In this document: positions 1 through 10,117 of the stretch, in pieces
Numbering within the stretch: the stretch's first letter is position 1
Layout: each line of letters opens with the position of its first letter
NCBI RefSeq assembly: GCF_023197165.1
Contig: NZ_JALPRD010000012.1
Location: 62,001-126,000 of the forward strand
Reading direction: 5' to 3'
DNA length: 64,000 bases
Source of the DNA: Sphingopyxis sp. MSC1_008
Lineage (GTDB): Bacteria; Pseudomonadota; Alphaproteobacteria; Sphingomonadales; Sphingomonadaceae
Notes under the pieces: generated by a model
What the model saw: the letters and a program-made list of their open reading frames with translations, nothing else
Told to the model about the DNA's origin: nothing
The model's database searches: none
Translations under genes and position numbers: made by a program

Positions 1-1
1 G

Positions 2-3000
2 ACCGACGCGGGCACGCTGGTCCTGACCGGGGCGAACAGCTACGCCGGTGGCACGACGATCAACGGCGGCACGATACGCATTTCGTCCGACGCCAACCTT
101 GGCGATGCGGCGGGCGGACTGTCGTTCGGGGATGGCACATTGCACACGACCGCCGCGATCGCTTCGACCCGCGCGGTCGACCTTGCCGGCGATGCGACCT
201 TCCTGACCGACGCGGGCCTGACGCTCGCGGGTGCGATTTCAGGCGCGGGTAGCTTGGCAAAGGACGGTGCGGGCACGCTTGTTCTGACGGCAAACAACAA
301 TTACACCGGCGGCACGGCGATCCGCGCCGGCCGGCTCGAACTCGGCGATGGCGGGACGAGCGGCGCGATTGCCGGCGACGTCGTCACCGACGGCCTTCTC
401 GCCTTCAACCGGTCGGACAGCACGACCTTTGCCGGATTGATCTCGGGCGGCGGCGCGATCGAGCAGATCGGCACGGGCACCACGATCCTTACCGGCAGCC
501 ATGTCTTCACCGGCGGCACGACCATCACGGCCGGTACGCTGCAACTCGGCAATGGCGGCACGTCGGGTTCGATCATCGGCGACGTCGTCAACAACGGCAC
601 GCTTGCCTTCAACCGCGCTGATGCGGTGACGTTCGCCGGCCTGATTTCGGGCAGCGGCGGGGTCGACCACATCGGATCGGGTACGACGATCCTGACCGGC
701 GGCAACAGCTATGCCGGTGCGACCAATGTCACGGCAGGTACCTTGCTCGTGAACGGGAACCAGTCGGCGGCGACGGGCCTCACCAGCGTCGCATCGGGTG
801 CGACGCTCGGCGGCACTGGCATTATCGGCGGCAATGTGGTGATTGCCGATGGCGCGACGCTTGCGCCGGGTGCGGGCGCGCCGGGTGCGCTGGCAATCAA
901 CGGCAACCTTTCGCTCGCGTCGGGTGCGACGCTCGGCTTCGAGTTCGGGCAAGCCAATGATGTTGGCGGGCCGCTCAACGATGTGGTCAACGTCGGCGGC
1001 AACCTCTTGCTCGACGGCACGCTCGACGTGGCGGTGCCCGTGGGCGGGGCGTTCGACATCGGGCTTTACCGCGTCATCAACTATGCAGGGTCGCTGACCG
1101 ACAACGGCCTCGCCCTCGGGACGATGCCCGCGGGCGCCAATGCGCAGGTGCAGACGTCGATCGCGGGCGAAGTGAACCTGATCAACACGGGATCGGCGAC
1201 GCTCAACTTCTGGGACGGCGCCGCCGGGCCGAAATTCGACGGCGCAGTGAACGGCGGCGACGGGGTGTGGCAGAACAGCCTCGGCAACGACAATTGGGCC
1301 GATATCGGCGGCGCGGTCAATGCGGGCTATGCCGACGGCGCGTTCGCGATCTTCTCGGGCACCGCAGGGACGGTGACGGTCGACAACAGCCTCGGCGCGG
1401 TCAGCGCATCGGGGATGCAGTTCGCGGCGGGCGGTTACCGGATCATCGGTGACGTGCTGACGCTGGACGGCGCGCAGGCGGTGATCCGCGTCGGCGACGG
1501 CACCGCGGCGGGAGCGGCTTATGTCGCGACGATCGATGCCGAGCTGACGGGTGCGGCCGAACTCGTCAAGACCGACGCCGGAACGCTCGTCCTGACGGGC
1601 GCGAACGGCTACACCGGCGGGACGTCGATCAACGGCGGCACGCTGCAGATCGGCGCCGACGCCAATCTGGGCGGCGGGGCGATCCGCTTCGACGGCGGCA
1701 CGCTGCAAACGACGGCGAGCTTTACCTTGGCGCGCGGCGTCGAACTGATCGGCACCGGCGGGTTCCGCACCGATGCGGGTACGACGCTGACGCTCGCGGG
1801 CGCGCTTTCGGGTGCGGGCAGCTTCACCAAGAGCGGCGACGGCACGCTGGTACTGGACGGCAGCGGGGCCTTTGGCGGCGCGACCGTCGGTGGCGGCACG
1901 ATGTTCGTCAATGGCGACTATGCCGCCGCGACGGGCACGACGAACGTCCTCGCCGGCGCGACGCTGGGCGGCACGGGCACGATCGGCGGCAATGTCGCGA
2001 TCGGCAACGGCGCGACGCTCGCGCCCGGCGCGGGCGCGGCGGGCACGCTGACGGTCGGCGGCAATCTGTCGCTCTCGGCAACGACGCAGCTCGATTTCGA
2101 TTTCGGCGCGGTCGGCGTCGTCGGCGGCGCGCTCAACGACCTCGTCAACGTCGGCGGCGATCTTGTCCTCGACGGCGTGCTCAACGTCGGCGTCCCGGCG
2201 GGCAGCGCGTTCGACATCGGCGTCTATCGCATGTTCAACTATGGCGGCGCGCTGACCGACAACGGCGTCACCCTTGGCACGATGCCGGCGGGTGCGAATG
2301 CGGTGGTGCAGACCGCGGTCGCCGGGCAGGTCAATCTCGTCAATTCGGCGGGGCTGGCGCTCAACTTCTGGGACGGCGCGGCCGGACCCAAGAATAATGG
2401 CACGATCAACGGTGGCAACGGCGTCTGGCAGGCGAGCGGCGGCAACGACAATTGGACGGACGAAGACGGCGCGGTGAACGCGGGTTATGCGGACGGTGCG
2501 TTCGCCATCTTTGGCGGCACCGGCGGAACGGTGACCGTCGACAACAGCCTCGGCGCCGTTTCGGTCGTCGGCATGCAGTTCGCGGCGAACAATTATGTGA
2601 TCACCGGCGGCGGTATCGAGCTCACCGATCCGACCGCGACGATCCGCGTCGGCGACGGCAGCGCCGCGGGCGCGGGCTTTACCGCCACGATCAATTCGGT
2701 GCTCGGCGGCGCAGCGCAGCTCGTCAAGTCCGATGCCGGGACGCTCGTCCTCGGCGGCACGAACAGCTATGCCGGCGGCACGCTGATCACCGGCGGCACG
2801 CTCCGCATTTCGAGCGACGCCAACCTCGGAGCGGCGGGCGGCGACGTGACGCTCGACGGCGGAACCTTGGAAACAAGCGCGAGCCTTGCCAGCGCGCGCG
2901 ACATCGTCGTCGCGAGCAGCGGGGCGATCAGCGCCGCTGCCGATACGGTCTTCACCTATAACGGCCTCTTCTCGGGTAGCGGCACTTTGACCAAAAATGG

Positions 3001-4522
3001 TGCGGGCACCTTGCTCGTCACCGCCGACAATGGCGGTTTCGGCGGCAGCACGGCGGTCGCGGGCGGCACGCTCGCGGTCCAGGGCAGCCTCGGCGGCGCG
3101 GCAAATATCGGTTCGGCGGGCCGGCTCGAAGGCGCCGGCCGCGTCGGCAGCCTTGTCAACGCGGGCGTCGTCGCACCGGGCAGCAGCATCGGATCGCTGA
3201 CCGTCTCGGGCGACTATGCCGGCAATGGCGGGGTGCTCGAGATCGAGGCGGAGCTTGGCGGCGATGCATCGCTCGCCGACCGTCTGATCGTGAACGGCGC
3301 CACGTCGGGCAATACGCGGGTCACGGTGATCAACCGCGGCGGCATCGGCGACCAGACGGTCGAGGGGATCAAGATCGTCGATGTCGCGGGCGCATCGAAC
3401 GGTAGCTTCACGCTCGAAGGCGACTATCTGTTCGACGGCGAGCAGGCGGTGGTCGTCGGCGCCTATGGCTATCGCCTCTACAAAAATGGCGTTTCGACGC
3501 CGCAGGACGGCGACTGGTATCTGCGCTCCGCGCTGCTCGCCGGCGAGAACCCGCAGGGCCCGCTCTATCAGCCGGGTGTCCCCGTCTACGAAGCCTATGT
3601 CGGGGCGCTACAGTCGCTCAATCGCCTGCCGACCTTGCAACAGCGCGTCGGCAACCGGTCGTGGGCCGCGTCGCCGATCGCCGGTGCGGGCCTCTGGGGC
3701 CGGTTCGAGTCCGAACGCCAGCGTCCCGACGCCTTGGTGTCGACCAGCGGCGCCGACCGCAAAGTCGACCAGTGGCAGGCGCAGCTCGGGCTCGATGCGG
3801 TGCTGGCAGAGCGCAGCGACGGCGCGGCGCTCGTCGGCGGGCTGACCGCGCATTATGGCAAGGCGGACAGCGCCGTGACGTCGATCTTCGGCGACGGCAC
3901 GATCGATACGCAGGGCTATGGCGTCGGCGCGACGATGACCTGGTACGGACCGAAGGGCTTTTACGTCGACGGGCAGGTCAAGCTCAGCTGGTTCGACAGC
4001 GACCTCGAATCGAACGTCCTCGGATCGCTTGTCCGCGGCAACAAGGGCGACGGACAGGCATTCAGCCTCGAACTCGGCAAGCAGACCCCGATCGGCCGCA
4101 ACCTCAGCATCACGCCGCAGGTCCAGATGAGCTATGCCAAGGTCGATTTCGACCGCTTCGCCGATCCCGCCGAAGCTGCGGTTTCGGTGGCGAAGGGCGA
4201 AAGCCTGAAGACGCGCTGGGGCCTGGCGATCGATCACCAAACGAGCTGGAAGGGCCGGTCGGGCGATACGCGCCGTACGCGCCTCTATAGCGTGGTAAAC
4301 CTCAGCTATGAATGGCTGGACGGCGCCGAGGCCGATGTATCGGGAACGCCGGTTGCCAACCGCGACCGCCGCCTGTCGGGCGAACTCGGTCTCGGCGGCA
4401 GCTATAGTTGGGGCGACGACCGCTTCACCCTCTATACCGAGGTATCGGGCGATACGGCGATCGCCGACTTCGGTGCGGGCTATAATCTGAAGGGGACAGC
4501 GGGTTTCCGGGTGCGGTTCTAA
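2..4522 (+). CDS. Autotransporter outer-membrane protein, 5' end outside window
   Basis: The reading frame is open from base 2, so the gene begins before the window; about 1506 residues are visible. The passenger is a low-complexity Gly/Ala/Thr-rich beta-helix with many copies of passenger-associated repeats of the form GAGTLVLTG...YTGGT. A module of about 386 residues centred on the motif LNFWDGAAGPK (near nt 1200 and nt 2360) is present twice. After a linker with the typical APGSSIGSLTV motif (near nt 3175) the last ~270 residues (from about nt 3690) form the C-terminal beta-barrel translocator with alternating hydrophobic strands and a terminal Phe (FRVRF). Expected to be type V secreted, surface exposed; probably adhesive, but the ligand cannot be read from the sequence. 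A hairpin follows the stop. Confidence 0.93.
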   Translation, partial: TDAGTLVLTGANSYAGGTTINGGTIRISSDANLGDAAGGLSFGDGTLHTTAAIASTRAVDLAGDATFLTDAGLTLAGAISGAGSLAKDGAGTLVLTANNNYTGGTAIRAGRLELGDGGTSGAIAGDVVTDGLLAFNRSDSTTFAGLISGGGAIEQIGTGTTILTGSHVFTGGTTITAGTLQLGNGGTSGSIIGDVVNNGTLAFNRADAVTFAGLISGSGGVDHIGSGTTILTGGNSYAGATNVTAGTLLVNGNQSAATGLTSVASGATLGGTGIIGGNVVIADGATLAPGAGAPGALAINGNLSLASGATLGFEFGQANDVGGPLNDVVNVGGNLLLDGTLDVAVPVGGAFDIGLYRVINYAGSLTDNGLALGTMPAGANAQVQTSIAGEVNLINTGSATLNFWDGAAGPKFDGAVNGGDGVWQNSLGNDNWADIGGAVNAGYADGAFAIFSGTAGTVTVDNSLGAVSASGMQFAAGGYRIIGDVLTLDGAQAVIRVGDGTAAGAAYVATIDAELTGAAELVKTDAGTLVLTGANGYTGGTSINGGTLQIGADANLGGGAIRFDGGTLQTTASFTLARGVELIGTGGFRTDAGTTLTLAGALSGAGSFTKSGDGTLVLDGSGAFGGATVGGGTMFVNGDYAAATGTTNVLAGATLGGTGTIGGNVAIGNGATLAPGAGAAGTLTVGGNLSLSATTQLDFDFGAVGVVGGALNDLVNVGGDLVLDGVLNVGVPAGSAFDIGVYRMFNYGGALTDNGVTLGTMPAGANAVVQTAVAGQVNLVNSAGLALNFWDGAAGPKNNGTINGGNGVWQASGGNDNWTDEDGAVNAGYADGAFAIFGGTGGTVTVDNSLGAVSVVGMQFAANNYVITGGGIELTDPTATIRVGDGSAAGAGFTATINSVLGGAAQLVKSDAGTLVLGGTNSYAGGTLITGGTLRISSDANLGAAGGDVTLDGGTLETSASLASARDIVVASSGAISAAADTVFTYNGLFSGSGTLTKNGAGTLLVTADNGGFGGSTAVAGGTLAVQGSLGGAANIGSAGRLEGAGRVGSLVNAGVVAPGSSIGSLTVSGDYAGNGGVLEIEAELGGDASLADRLIVNGATSGNTRVTVINRGGIGDQTVEGIKIVDVAGASNGSFTLEGDYLFDGEQAVVVGAYGYRLYKNGVSTPQDGDWYLRSALLAGENPQGPLYQPGVPVYEAYVGALQSLNRLPTLQQRVGNRSWAASPIAGAGLWGRFESERQRPDALVSTSGADRKVDQWQAQLGLDAVLAERSDGAALVGGLTAHYGKADSAVTSIFGDGTIDTQGYGVGATMTWYGPKGFYVDGQVKLSWFDSDLESNVLGSLVRGNKGDGQAFSLELGKQTPIGRNLSITPQVQMSYAKVDFDRFADPAEAAVSVAKGESLKTRWGLAIDHQTSWKGRSGDTRRTRLYSVVNLSYEWLDGAEADVSGTPVANRDRRLSGELGLGGSYSWGDDRFTLYTEVSGDTAIADFGAGYNLKGTAGFRVRF

Positions 4523-4536
4523 GCTGCGGCCGTTGT

Positions 4537-4566
4537 GCGAACGCTCCGGACCCACGGAGCGTTCGC
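4537..4566. terminator. Hairpin between convergent autotransporter and trmB
   Basis: A 12-bp perfect stem (GCGAACGCTCCG paired with CGGAGCGTTCGC) with a 6-nt loop lies 15 nt after the autotransporter stop and before the trmB stop on the opposite strand. The following T tract is poor, so it may be a weak or bidirectional terminator. Confidence 0.6.
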
Positions 4567-4630
4567 TCTTGACCGTTGGGGGGTCGGAAACGGACCGTCC
4601 TCAACCGGTCAAGCGTGACCATTTGGTGCG

Positions 4631-5344
4631 TTAACGGCGCCTATAGCGGAAATACCAGACCTCGTGCCCCTGCGCGCGCGCCTTGGCTTCGTAGCGCGTC
4701 TCGGGCCAGCCGCCGGGGCGAACCTCGAAATCCTGCGAATCCTGCGCCAGCCATTCGAACTGGTGGCGGTGGCGGCGCATCACCATCAGCGCGTGCTGCA
4801 GATAGATCGGATGGTCGGTGCCGAACCGGAACTCGCCGCCGGGTTTCAGCTTCGCCGCTATCAGGTCGAGCGGGCCGTCGTTCATCATCCGCCGTTTCGC
4901 ATGGCGCGCCTTGGGCCAGGGATCGGGGTGGAGCAGATAGGCGAAGCTCAGCGCGCCGTCGGGAATGCGCCGCAGCACCTCCAGTGCATCGCCGAAATGA
5001 ATGCGGACGTTGCCTAGCGGCAAGCGTTCGCCATGATCTCCCGAAACATGCACCAGCGCCTGCGCGACCCCGTTGAGAAAGGGTTCGGCGCCGATGAAGC
5101 CATGATCGGGCAGCATGTCGGCGCGCCCCGCCATATGCTCGCCGCCGCCAAAGCCGATCTCGAAATGGAGCGGGCGGTCGTATCCGAACAGGGCTTCGGC
5201 GGTGACGTCGCCCTCGGCGGGCACCGCGATCTGCGGGAGCAGCGTGTCGACCAGGTCTTGCTGGCCTGCGCGAAGGGGCTTGCCCTTCGAACGGCCATAG
5301 AGGCGGTTGATCGTCGTCGGATCGCCGGGTTTGTAAGCAGTCAT
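4631..5344 (-). CDS. trmB: tRNA (guanine-N7-)-methyltransferase TrmB
   Basis: 237 residues. SAM-dependent methylation of G46 in the variable loop of tRNA. The family signature is complete: the SAM-binding region (FEIGFGGGEH), the acidic pocket around IGAEPFLNG, and the PDPWPKARHAKRR motif with HxKRR. The ATG at 5344 (MTAYKPGD) gives the family's usual length; the frame stays open for 63 codons further upstream but that extension is Arg-rich and unlike TrmB. It lies 44 nt after the threonine synthase gene and is probably the last gene of the lnt-metK-thrC-trmB run; lnt, metK and trmB neighbour each other in many alphaproteobacteria. Confidence 0.96.
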   Translation of the reverse strand: MTAYKPGDPTTINRLYGRSKGKPLRAGQQDLVDTLLPQIAVPAEGDVTAEALFGYDRPLHFEIGFGGGEHMAGRADMLPDHGFIGAEPFLNGVAQALVHVSGDHGERLPLGNVRIHFGDALEVLRRIPDGALSFAYLLHPDPWPKARHAKRRMMNDGPLDLIAAKLKPGGEFRFGTDHPIYLQHALMVMRRHRHQFEWLAQDSQDFEVRPGGWPETRYEAKARAQGHEVWYFRYRRR

Positions 5345-5388
5345 GGCGCGCGCGTTAGCCCCAAGGCCGCGCGGCGGCAAGCCGCTCG

Positions 5389-6648
5389 TCAGAGGCGCGT
5401 GAAGTCGATGGCGGCGTGGCGGTCGAGCGTCTGCGAGGCGTCGGGCAGCGGATATTTGAGCCCGGTGGCGCAGTTGAAGAGCAAAGCGGTCTCGCCATCC
5501 TTCACCCAGCCCTCGGCGCGCGCCTGCCGCCAAGCCGCGAGCGTCGCGCCGCCTTCGGGACAGAGAAGCAGGCCGTCGGTGCGCGCGGCGTCGTTGACGG
5601 CTTGGCTGATGGCGGCGTCGCTGACCGCGATCGCGTGGCCGTTCGATTCGCGTACCGCGTCGAGGATCAGGAAATCACCCACCGCCTGCGGGACGCGGAT
5701 GCCGGCTGCGATCGTATGCGCGTCTTCCCAGCGCACCGCATGGCGTTCGCCCGCCTCCCACGCGCGGACCATCGGCGCGCAGCCCTCGGCCTGTACCGCG
5801 ACCATGCGTGGCAGCTTGCCGGTGAGCCAGCCGATCGCCTGCAGTTCGGCGAACGCCTTCCACATGCCGATCAGCCCGGTGCCGCCGCCGGTGGGGTAGA
5901 AGATGACGTCGGGCAGCTCCCAGCCGAATTGTTCGGCGAGCTCGAGCCCCATCGTCTTCTTGCCCTCGATCCGGTAGGGCTCTTTCAGCGTCGACAGGTC
6001 GAACCAGCCGTTCGCCGCCGCACCTTCGCGCACCAGTTTGCCGCAATCGTCGATCAACCCGTTGACGCGGTAGACGCGCGCGCCTTGAGCGGCGATCTCG
6101 CGGACATTGATCTCGGGCGTGTCGTCGGGGCAGAAGATGATCGCTTCGATCCCGGCCTGCGTCGCATACGCCGCCGCCGCGGCGCCGGCATTGCCGTTGG
6201 TCGGCATCGCAATGCTGGTAACGCCCAACTCCTTCGCCATGCTGATCGCCATGACGAGCCCGCGCGCCTTGAACGATCCGGTCGGCAGACGGCCCTCGTC
6301 CTTGACGAGCAGCGTGCCCGCATGCGCGCCCGCCGCCGCCGCAATCTTGTCGAGCGCGATGATCGGCGTGTCGGCTTCGCCGAGGCTGATGATATTCTCG
6401 GCGTGCCGCACCGGCAGCAGCTCGCGCCACCGCCACAGGTCGCGTGGCCGTGCGGCCATTTCCGCCTTGTCCAGCGCCGCCGCAACGCCGCTCAGGTCAT
6501 AGCGGACGAGCAGCGGGCGCCCGGCGTTCGAGAGGCCGTGCAGGACATCGGCCTCGACCCGCTCGCCGGTCAGCCCGCACTCAAGATGCGTGACGAAGGT
6601 CGGCCGCTTGGCCGTCAGATTGGCGCCCAGCGGCAGCGACGCGCTCAA
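5389..6648 (-). CDS. thrC: Threonine synthase (PLP-dependent)
   Basis: 419 residues from a proposed TTG start at 6648. Converts O-phosphohomoserine to threonine in the cytosol. Fold-type II PLP enzyme: PLP lysine in GSFKARG (K127), substrate-binding TNGNAG, phosphate loop GGGTGLIG. The N-terminus keeps the short CGLTGE motif and LLVRYDL of the plant/archaeal-type threonine synthases, with most zinc-ribbon cysteines lost. Start choice: the first ATG in frame (6696) would reach 52 nt into metK, whereas TTG at 6648 overlaps the metK stop as TTGA, has AAGG about 12 nt upstream and gives a protein that begins just before the conserved region. Translational coupling to metK is likely. A related PLP lyase remains a minor alternative. 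Confidence 0.87.
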   Translation of the reverse strand: MSASLPLGANLTAKRPTFVTHLECGLTGERVEADVLHGLSNAGRPLLVRYDLSGVAAALDKAEMAARPRDLWRWRELLPVRHAENIISLGEADTPIIALDKIAAAAGAHAGTLLVKDEGRLPTGSFKARGLVMAISMAKELGVTSIAMPTNGNAGAAAAAYATQAGIEAIIFCPDDTPEINVREIAAQGARVYRVNGLIDDCGKLVREGAAANGWFDLSTLKEPYRIEGKKTMGLELAEQFGWELPDVIFYPTGGGTGLIGMWKAFAELQAIGWLTGKLPRMVAVQAEGCAPMVRAWEAGERHAVRWEDAHTIAAGIRVPQAVGDFLILDAVRESNGHAIAVSDAAISQAVNDAARTDGLLLCPEGGATLAAWRQARAEGWVKDGETALLFNCATGLKYPLPDASQTLDRHAAIDFTRL

Positions 6649-7865
6649 TTTGCGAGCGCAGCCTTGAGCTTGTCGACGAGGTCGGTGCGTTCCCACGGGA
6701 AGCTGTCACCCTCCGACGTGCGGCCGAAATGGCCGTATGCCGCGGTCTGCTTGTAGATCGGCTTGTTGAGGCCGAGGTGGGTGCGGATGCCCTTCGGCGT
6801 CAGGCGCACGAGCTGCGGGATGACCGCCTCGATCTTGCCTTCGTCAACGGTACCGGTGCCGTGCAGGTCGACATAGATCGACAGCGGTTCGGCGACGCCG
6901 ATCGCGTAGCTCAGCTGGATCGTGCAGCGGCGCGCGAGGCCCGCGGCGACGATATTCTTCGCGAGATAGCGCGTGACATAGGCAGCCGAACGGTCGACCT
7001 TCGTCGGGTCCTTGCCGCTGAACGCACCGCCGCCGTGCGGGCTCGCGCCGCCATAGGTGTCGACGATGATCTTGCGGCCGGTCACGCCGGCGTCGCCGTC
7101 GGGGCCGCCGATCTCGAAACGCCCGGTCGGGTTGATGTGATAGACGGTGTTCGCGGTGAGCAGCTCGGCGGGCAGCACGTCGGCGATCACGCCGAGGACG
7201 TACTTGCGCAGCTCGGTGTATTTCGCTTCGTCGCCTTCGCCATTGTGGAAATAATAGCCCGGTGCGTGCTGGGTCGACACGACGATCGCGGTCGCCTCAA
7301 CCGGACGCTCGTTGGCGTAGCGCAGCGTGACCTGGCTCTTGGTGTCGGGTTCGAGGAAGGGTGCGGTGCCCGTCTTGCGGTCGGCCGCCATGCGCTCGAG
7401 GATCTTGTGGCTGTAATCGAGCGTCGCGGGCATCAGATCGGGGGTCTCGTCCGACGCATAGCCGAACATGATCCCCTGGTCGCCGGCGCCTTCGTCCTTG
7501 TCGCCGCTTTCGTCGACGCCCTGCGCGATATGCGCCGACTGGGCGTGGAGATTATTCTCGAAGCGAAAGCTTTCCCAGTGGAAGCCATCCTGCTCGTACC
7601 CGATGTCCTTCACCGTCTTGCGCACGGTGGCCTCGATCTCGTCGAGTGCGCCCGGCGCCCACTCGTCATTCTCGAACACGCCCTTGCAGCGGATTTCGCC
7701 CGCCAGCACGACGAGCTGGGTGGTGGTCAGCGTCTCGCACGCGATACGGGCTTCGGGATCCTTCGACAGGAACAGGTCGACGATCGAATCGCTGATCTGG
7801 TCGGCCACCTTATCGGGATGTCCTTCGGACACGCTTTCGGAGGTGAAGAGGAAGCTGTTGCGCAT
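6645..7865 (-). CDS. metK: S-adenosylmethionine synthetase MetK
   Basis: 406 residues, full length. Makes SAM from methionine and ATP. Signatures present: N-terminal [12 protein letters not shown], the DQGIMFGYA hexapeptide region, and the glycine-rich P-loop-like [19 protein letters not shown] block. Starts at ATG 7865 with GAAGG six nt upstream. It is preceded at 50 nt by lnt and followed by the TTGA-overlapping threonine synthase gene. Its short leader can form a hairpin whose loop is complementary to the ribosome-binding site (see separate entry), suggesting translational control. Confidence 0.97.
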   Translation of the reverse strand: MRNSFLFTSESVSEGHPDKVADQISDSIVDLFLSKDPEARIACETLTTTQLVVLAGEIRCKGVFENDEWAPGALDEIEATVRKTVKDIGYEQDGFHWESFRFENNLHAQSAHIAQGVDESGDKDEGAGDQGIMFGYASDETPDLMPATLDYSHKILERMAADRKTGTAPFLEPDTKSQVTLRYANERPVEATAIVVSTQHAPGYYFHNGEGDEAKYTELRKYVLGVIADVLPAELLTANTVYHINPTGRFEIGGPDGDAGVTGRKIIVDTYGGASPHGGGAFSGKDPTKVDRSAAYVTRYLAKNIVAAGLARRCTIQLSYAIGVAEPLSIYVDLHGTGTVDEGKIEAVIPQLVRLTPKGIRTHLGLNKPIYKQTAAYGHFGRTSEGDSFPWERTDLVDKLKAALAN

Positions 7866-7915
7866 GGAGAGCCTTCTATGAACGGATATAAAGGAAGCTT
7901 TATGTGGGGGTGCTG
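7866..7915 (-). promoter_or_regulatory. metK leader with RBS-complementary hairpin (candidate pseudoknot)
   Basis: In the 50-nt leader (minus strand) a perfect 6-bp stem ATAAAG/CTTTAT (7903-7898 with 7893-7888) closes a CTTC loop (7897-7894). The loop can pair with GAAG (7876-7873), which is part of the GAAGG ribosome-binding site six nt before the ATG. This would be a compact H-type pseudoknot that hides the RBS. It does not match the SAM-II or SAM/SAH riboswitch consensus as I remember them, although metK leaders are a common home of SAM-sensing RNAs. Structure is seen; regulation is inferred. Confidence 0.35.
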
Positions 7916-9505
7916 TTAGCGTCCGCGCCGACGAAAGGCAATGGCCAGCGCGAGCAGCAACAACGCAGATCCGACCGGCAGCATGTTCCCATAGCGCGCG
8001 AAGAGCGTGGGGGCATGTGCCTTCGGAATGAAGGTGTCGATGCGCCCCGCCGTATGCATCGGCAGCGATTCGACGATGCGGCCGTCGGCATCGATGACCG
8101 CGCTGATTCCCGTCGGCGTTGCGCGCACGACGGGCAGCCCTTCCTCGATCGCGCGCAGCCGCGCCTGCGCCAGATGTTGCGGCGGGCCCCAGCCGCCGAA
8201 CCAGGCATCGTTCGACGGGTTGAAGATGAAATCGGGGCGATGGGCGCGGTCGACGACCTGCCCCGAGAAGATGATCTCGTAACAGATTTGGAGGCCGGCC
8301 TGGCCGAAGCCGCCGAGGTCGAGGGTGCGGGCGCCGGGGCCGGGCCAGAAGTCGATATCGCCGGGGGCGAGTCGCGACAGGCCGATGGCGGACAGGATCG
8401 GCCGCATCGGCAGATATTCGCCATAGGGAACGAGGTGCGCCTTGTCGTAACGCGGGCCGAGCGTGCCGTTGGCATGGACCGTCATCACCGCATTGCGCGC
8501 GCCGACGACGTCGCCCGTCTTGTCGAGTTCGAGCTTGAGCGCACCGAGAAGCATCAGGTCTTGCGCGTTCATCAACTGGGTCAGCCGCAAGCGCGCCTCG
8601 ACGGGCGAGCGATCATAATAGGGGGCCGGATAGCCCGCTTCGAGATAATCGGGCACCGCCGCCTCGGGCCACAGGATCAGGCGCGGCGTGTCATCCTTGG
8701 GCGTCGTCAGCCGCGCGAGCTTGGCGAAATTGGCGTCGGCCTTGCTGCCCTCCCACTTGTCTTCCTGCCCGACATTGGGCTGGACGACGGTGATGGGGAT
8801 GCGCTGCGCACCTTTGGAGCGAACGGCCGCATCGACGCTGCCACCCGTTTGCGACAGGAATGCTCCGCCCCATATGGCGAGCAGGCTGCCGAATAGTGCC
8901 GCTGCGGCGACACGGCGGTGAAACCACACCAGTATCAGGACGGCCGCGAGCAGGCAGACGATCGCGCTCATGCCATATGTGCCAATCCAGCGGGCGGGTG
9001 CGGCGATGTGCGGGACGGCAATCACCCCCAGGGGGTTCCATGCAAAGCCGGTAAAAACCCAGCTACGGAGCCATTCGGTGAGCGCCCAAAGGCTGGCGAA
9101 GGCCAGCAGATAGGACGGCGCTGCAAAATGCGCGTCTGCCTTGGGCTTCATGATCCATGCCCCCCAAGCCGTGAGCGCCGGATAGACCGCCAGATACAGC
9201 GACAGCAGCACGACCGCGATCCAGCCGAGCCATGCGGGCATTGCCGCCTGATAGGTGAAGGCGGTCGCGATCCAGTTGAGGCCGACGACGAAATGGCCGA
9301 CGCCGAACGCCCAGCCGACACCGAGTGCGCGCGAACCCTTAGGGCTGCGCGCGACGAGCGCCATCCAGCCCGCGAGCGCGAGCAAGGTAAGCGGCCACAG
9401 GTGGAGCGGGGCGAAGCCGGTTGCCGAAACGGCACCGAGCAGGAGGGCGACAAGCTTTGGCCAGCGGTCGGCGAAAGCGGCGATGCGGGAGGATGTCGCG
9501 GTCAC
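7916..9505 (-). CDS. lnt: Apolipoprotein N-acyltransferase Lnt
   Basis: 529 residues. Adds the third acyl chain to the N-terminal Cys of outer-membrane lipoproteins at the periplasmic face of the inner membrane. About six N-terminal membrane segments (residues ~15-215) are followed by the carbon-nitrogen hydrolase domain. The Glu-Lys-Cys triad is visible in [10 protein letters not shown] (Glu), [14 protein letters not shown] (Lys) and [10 protein letters not shown] (Cys). A last membrane segment and an Arg-rich tail (FRRRGR) end the protein. First gene of the minus-strand run leading to metK; two lipoproteins that would use it are encoded at 33.8-35.0 kb. Confidence 0.96.
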   Translation of the reverse strand: MTATSSRIAAFADRWPKLVALLLGAVSATGFAPLHLWPLTLLALAGWMALVARSPKGSRALGVGWAFGVGHFVVGLNWIATAFTYQAAMPAWLGWIAVVLLSLYLAVYPALTAWGAWIMKPKADAHFAAPSYLLAFASLWALTEWLRSWVFTGFAWNPLGVIAVPHIAAPARWIGTYGMSAIVCLLAAVLILVWFHRRVAAAALFGSLLAIWGGAFLSQTGGSVDAAVRSKGAQRIPITVVQPNVGQEDKWEGSKADANFAKLARLTTPKDDTPRLILWPEAAVPDYLEAGYPAPYYDRSPVEARLRLTQLMNAQDLMLLGALKLELDKTGDVVGARNAVMTVHANGTLGPRYDKAHLVPYGEYLPMRPILSAIGLSRLAPGDIDFWPGPGARTLDLGGFGQAGLQICYEIIFSGQVVDRAHRPDFIFNPSNDAWFGGWGPPQHLAQARLRAIEEGLPVVRATPTGISAVIDADGRIVESLPMHTAGRIDTFIPKAHAPTLFARYGNMLPVGSALLLLALAIAFRRRGR

Positions 9506-9658
9506 GCGCGCTCTATTAGCCGCGCGGAGGGGCTACGACAATGAGGCTTGCACGCATCCCACGAGGAACGTCCCGGACCGATTTTAACCGCTTCTTACAG
9601 CATGGAGCCGATGTCGGCCCTCCACCCCCAAAGCCGCCTTCAACAATACCCTGTCATC

Positions 9659-10117
9659 TTAGAGCATATATTTCATCTTGATCGACTGGCGCATATCGCC
9701 CGCGACCGCAAAGCTTGCCGATTTGAAACTGGGCGGGCCGACGGTGATCGCCGGATTGCGCGAAAAGCCGAAGCCTTCTTTCGGCACGAAAATCGCGACA
9801 TCCATCTTGTTGTTGCTGTTCTCGTCATGAACGACCGCGATCGCATAGGTGCCCGTTGCGGGCGCGTGGACCGCGAAATCGCCGGCGTCGGCGGCTTTCA
9901 CCGCCATGCGCACCGACGTCTTGTCCTTGCTGCAGTCGGGAAACGCCTTCGGATTGGTGGTCAGGCAGACGAGAATCTGCCCCTTGGCGCTGCGCAGTCC
10001 GGTGACGCTGACCTCAACCGTCGGCGGTGGCGCGCTCGCGCCGATGAGCAGCGGCAAAATCGCCAAGGCCAAGATCGGTGCCGCACGCCTTGTCCCAGAA
10101 GCGGAAATAGAGTCCAT
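9659..10117 (-). CDS. DUF2141 family exported protein
   Basis: 152 residues. Signal peptide with paired Arg, a hydrophobic core and a cleavage site after IGASA (residue ~29); the mature part has the DUF2141 pattern (VTGLRSAKGQILVCL, a central Cys pair, YAIAVVHDENSNNKMD, FGFSRNP). Function unknown; the family often lies beside carotenoid or hydroxylase genes in sphingomonads and is probably periplasmic. The ATG at 10117 lies 104 nt inside the 3' end of the upstream hydroxylase gene in another frame. No later ATG would keep the signal peptide, so the overlap looks real unless a TTG inside the hydrophobic core is used. Confidence 0.85.
   Translation of the reverse strand: MDSISASGTRRAAPILALAILPLLIGASAPPPTVEVSVTGLRSAKGQILVCLTTNPKAFPDCSKDKTSVRMAVKAADAGDFAVHAPATGTYAIAVVHDENSNNKMDVAIFVPKEGFGFSRNPAITVGPPSFKSASFAVAGDMRQSIKMKYML

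Noticed and set aside
239-1708. 489-codon antisense open frame in the autotransporter
   Set aside because: Repeat-derived, Arg-rich shadow of the passenger coding sequence.
4631-5533. Longer TrmB with 63 extra N-terminal residues
   Set aside because: The extension is Arg-rich, non-conserved in character and exceeds the family length.
7866-7915. A known SAM riboswitch class upstream of metK
   Set aside because: The leader is too short and does not match SAM-I, SAM-II or SAM/SAH consensus; only an RBS-complementary hairpin is supported.
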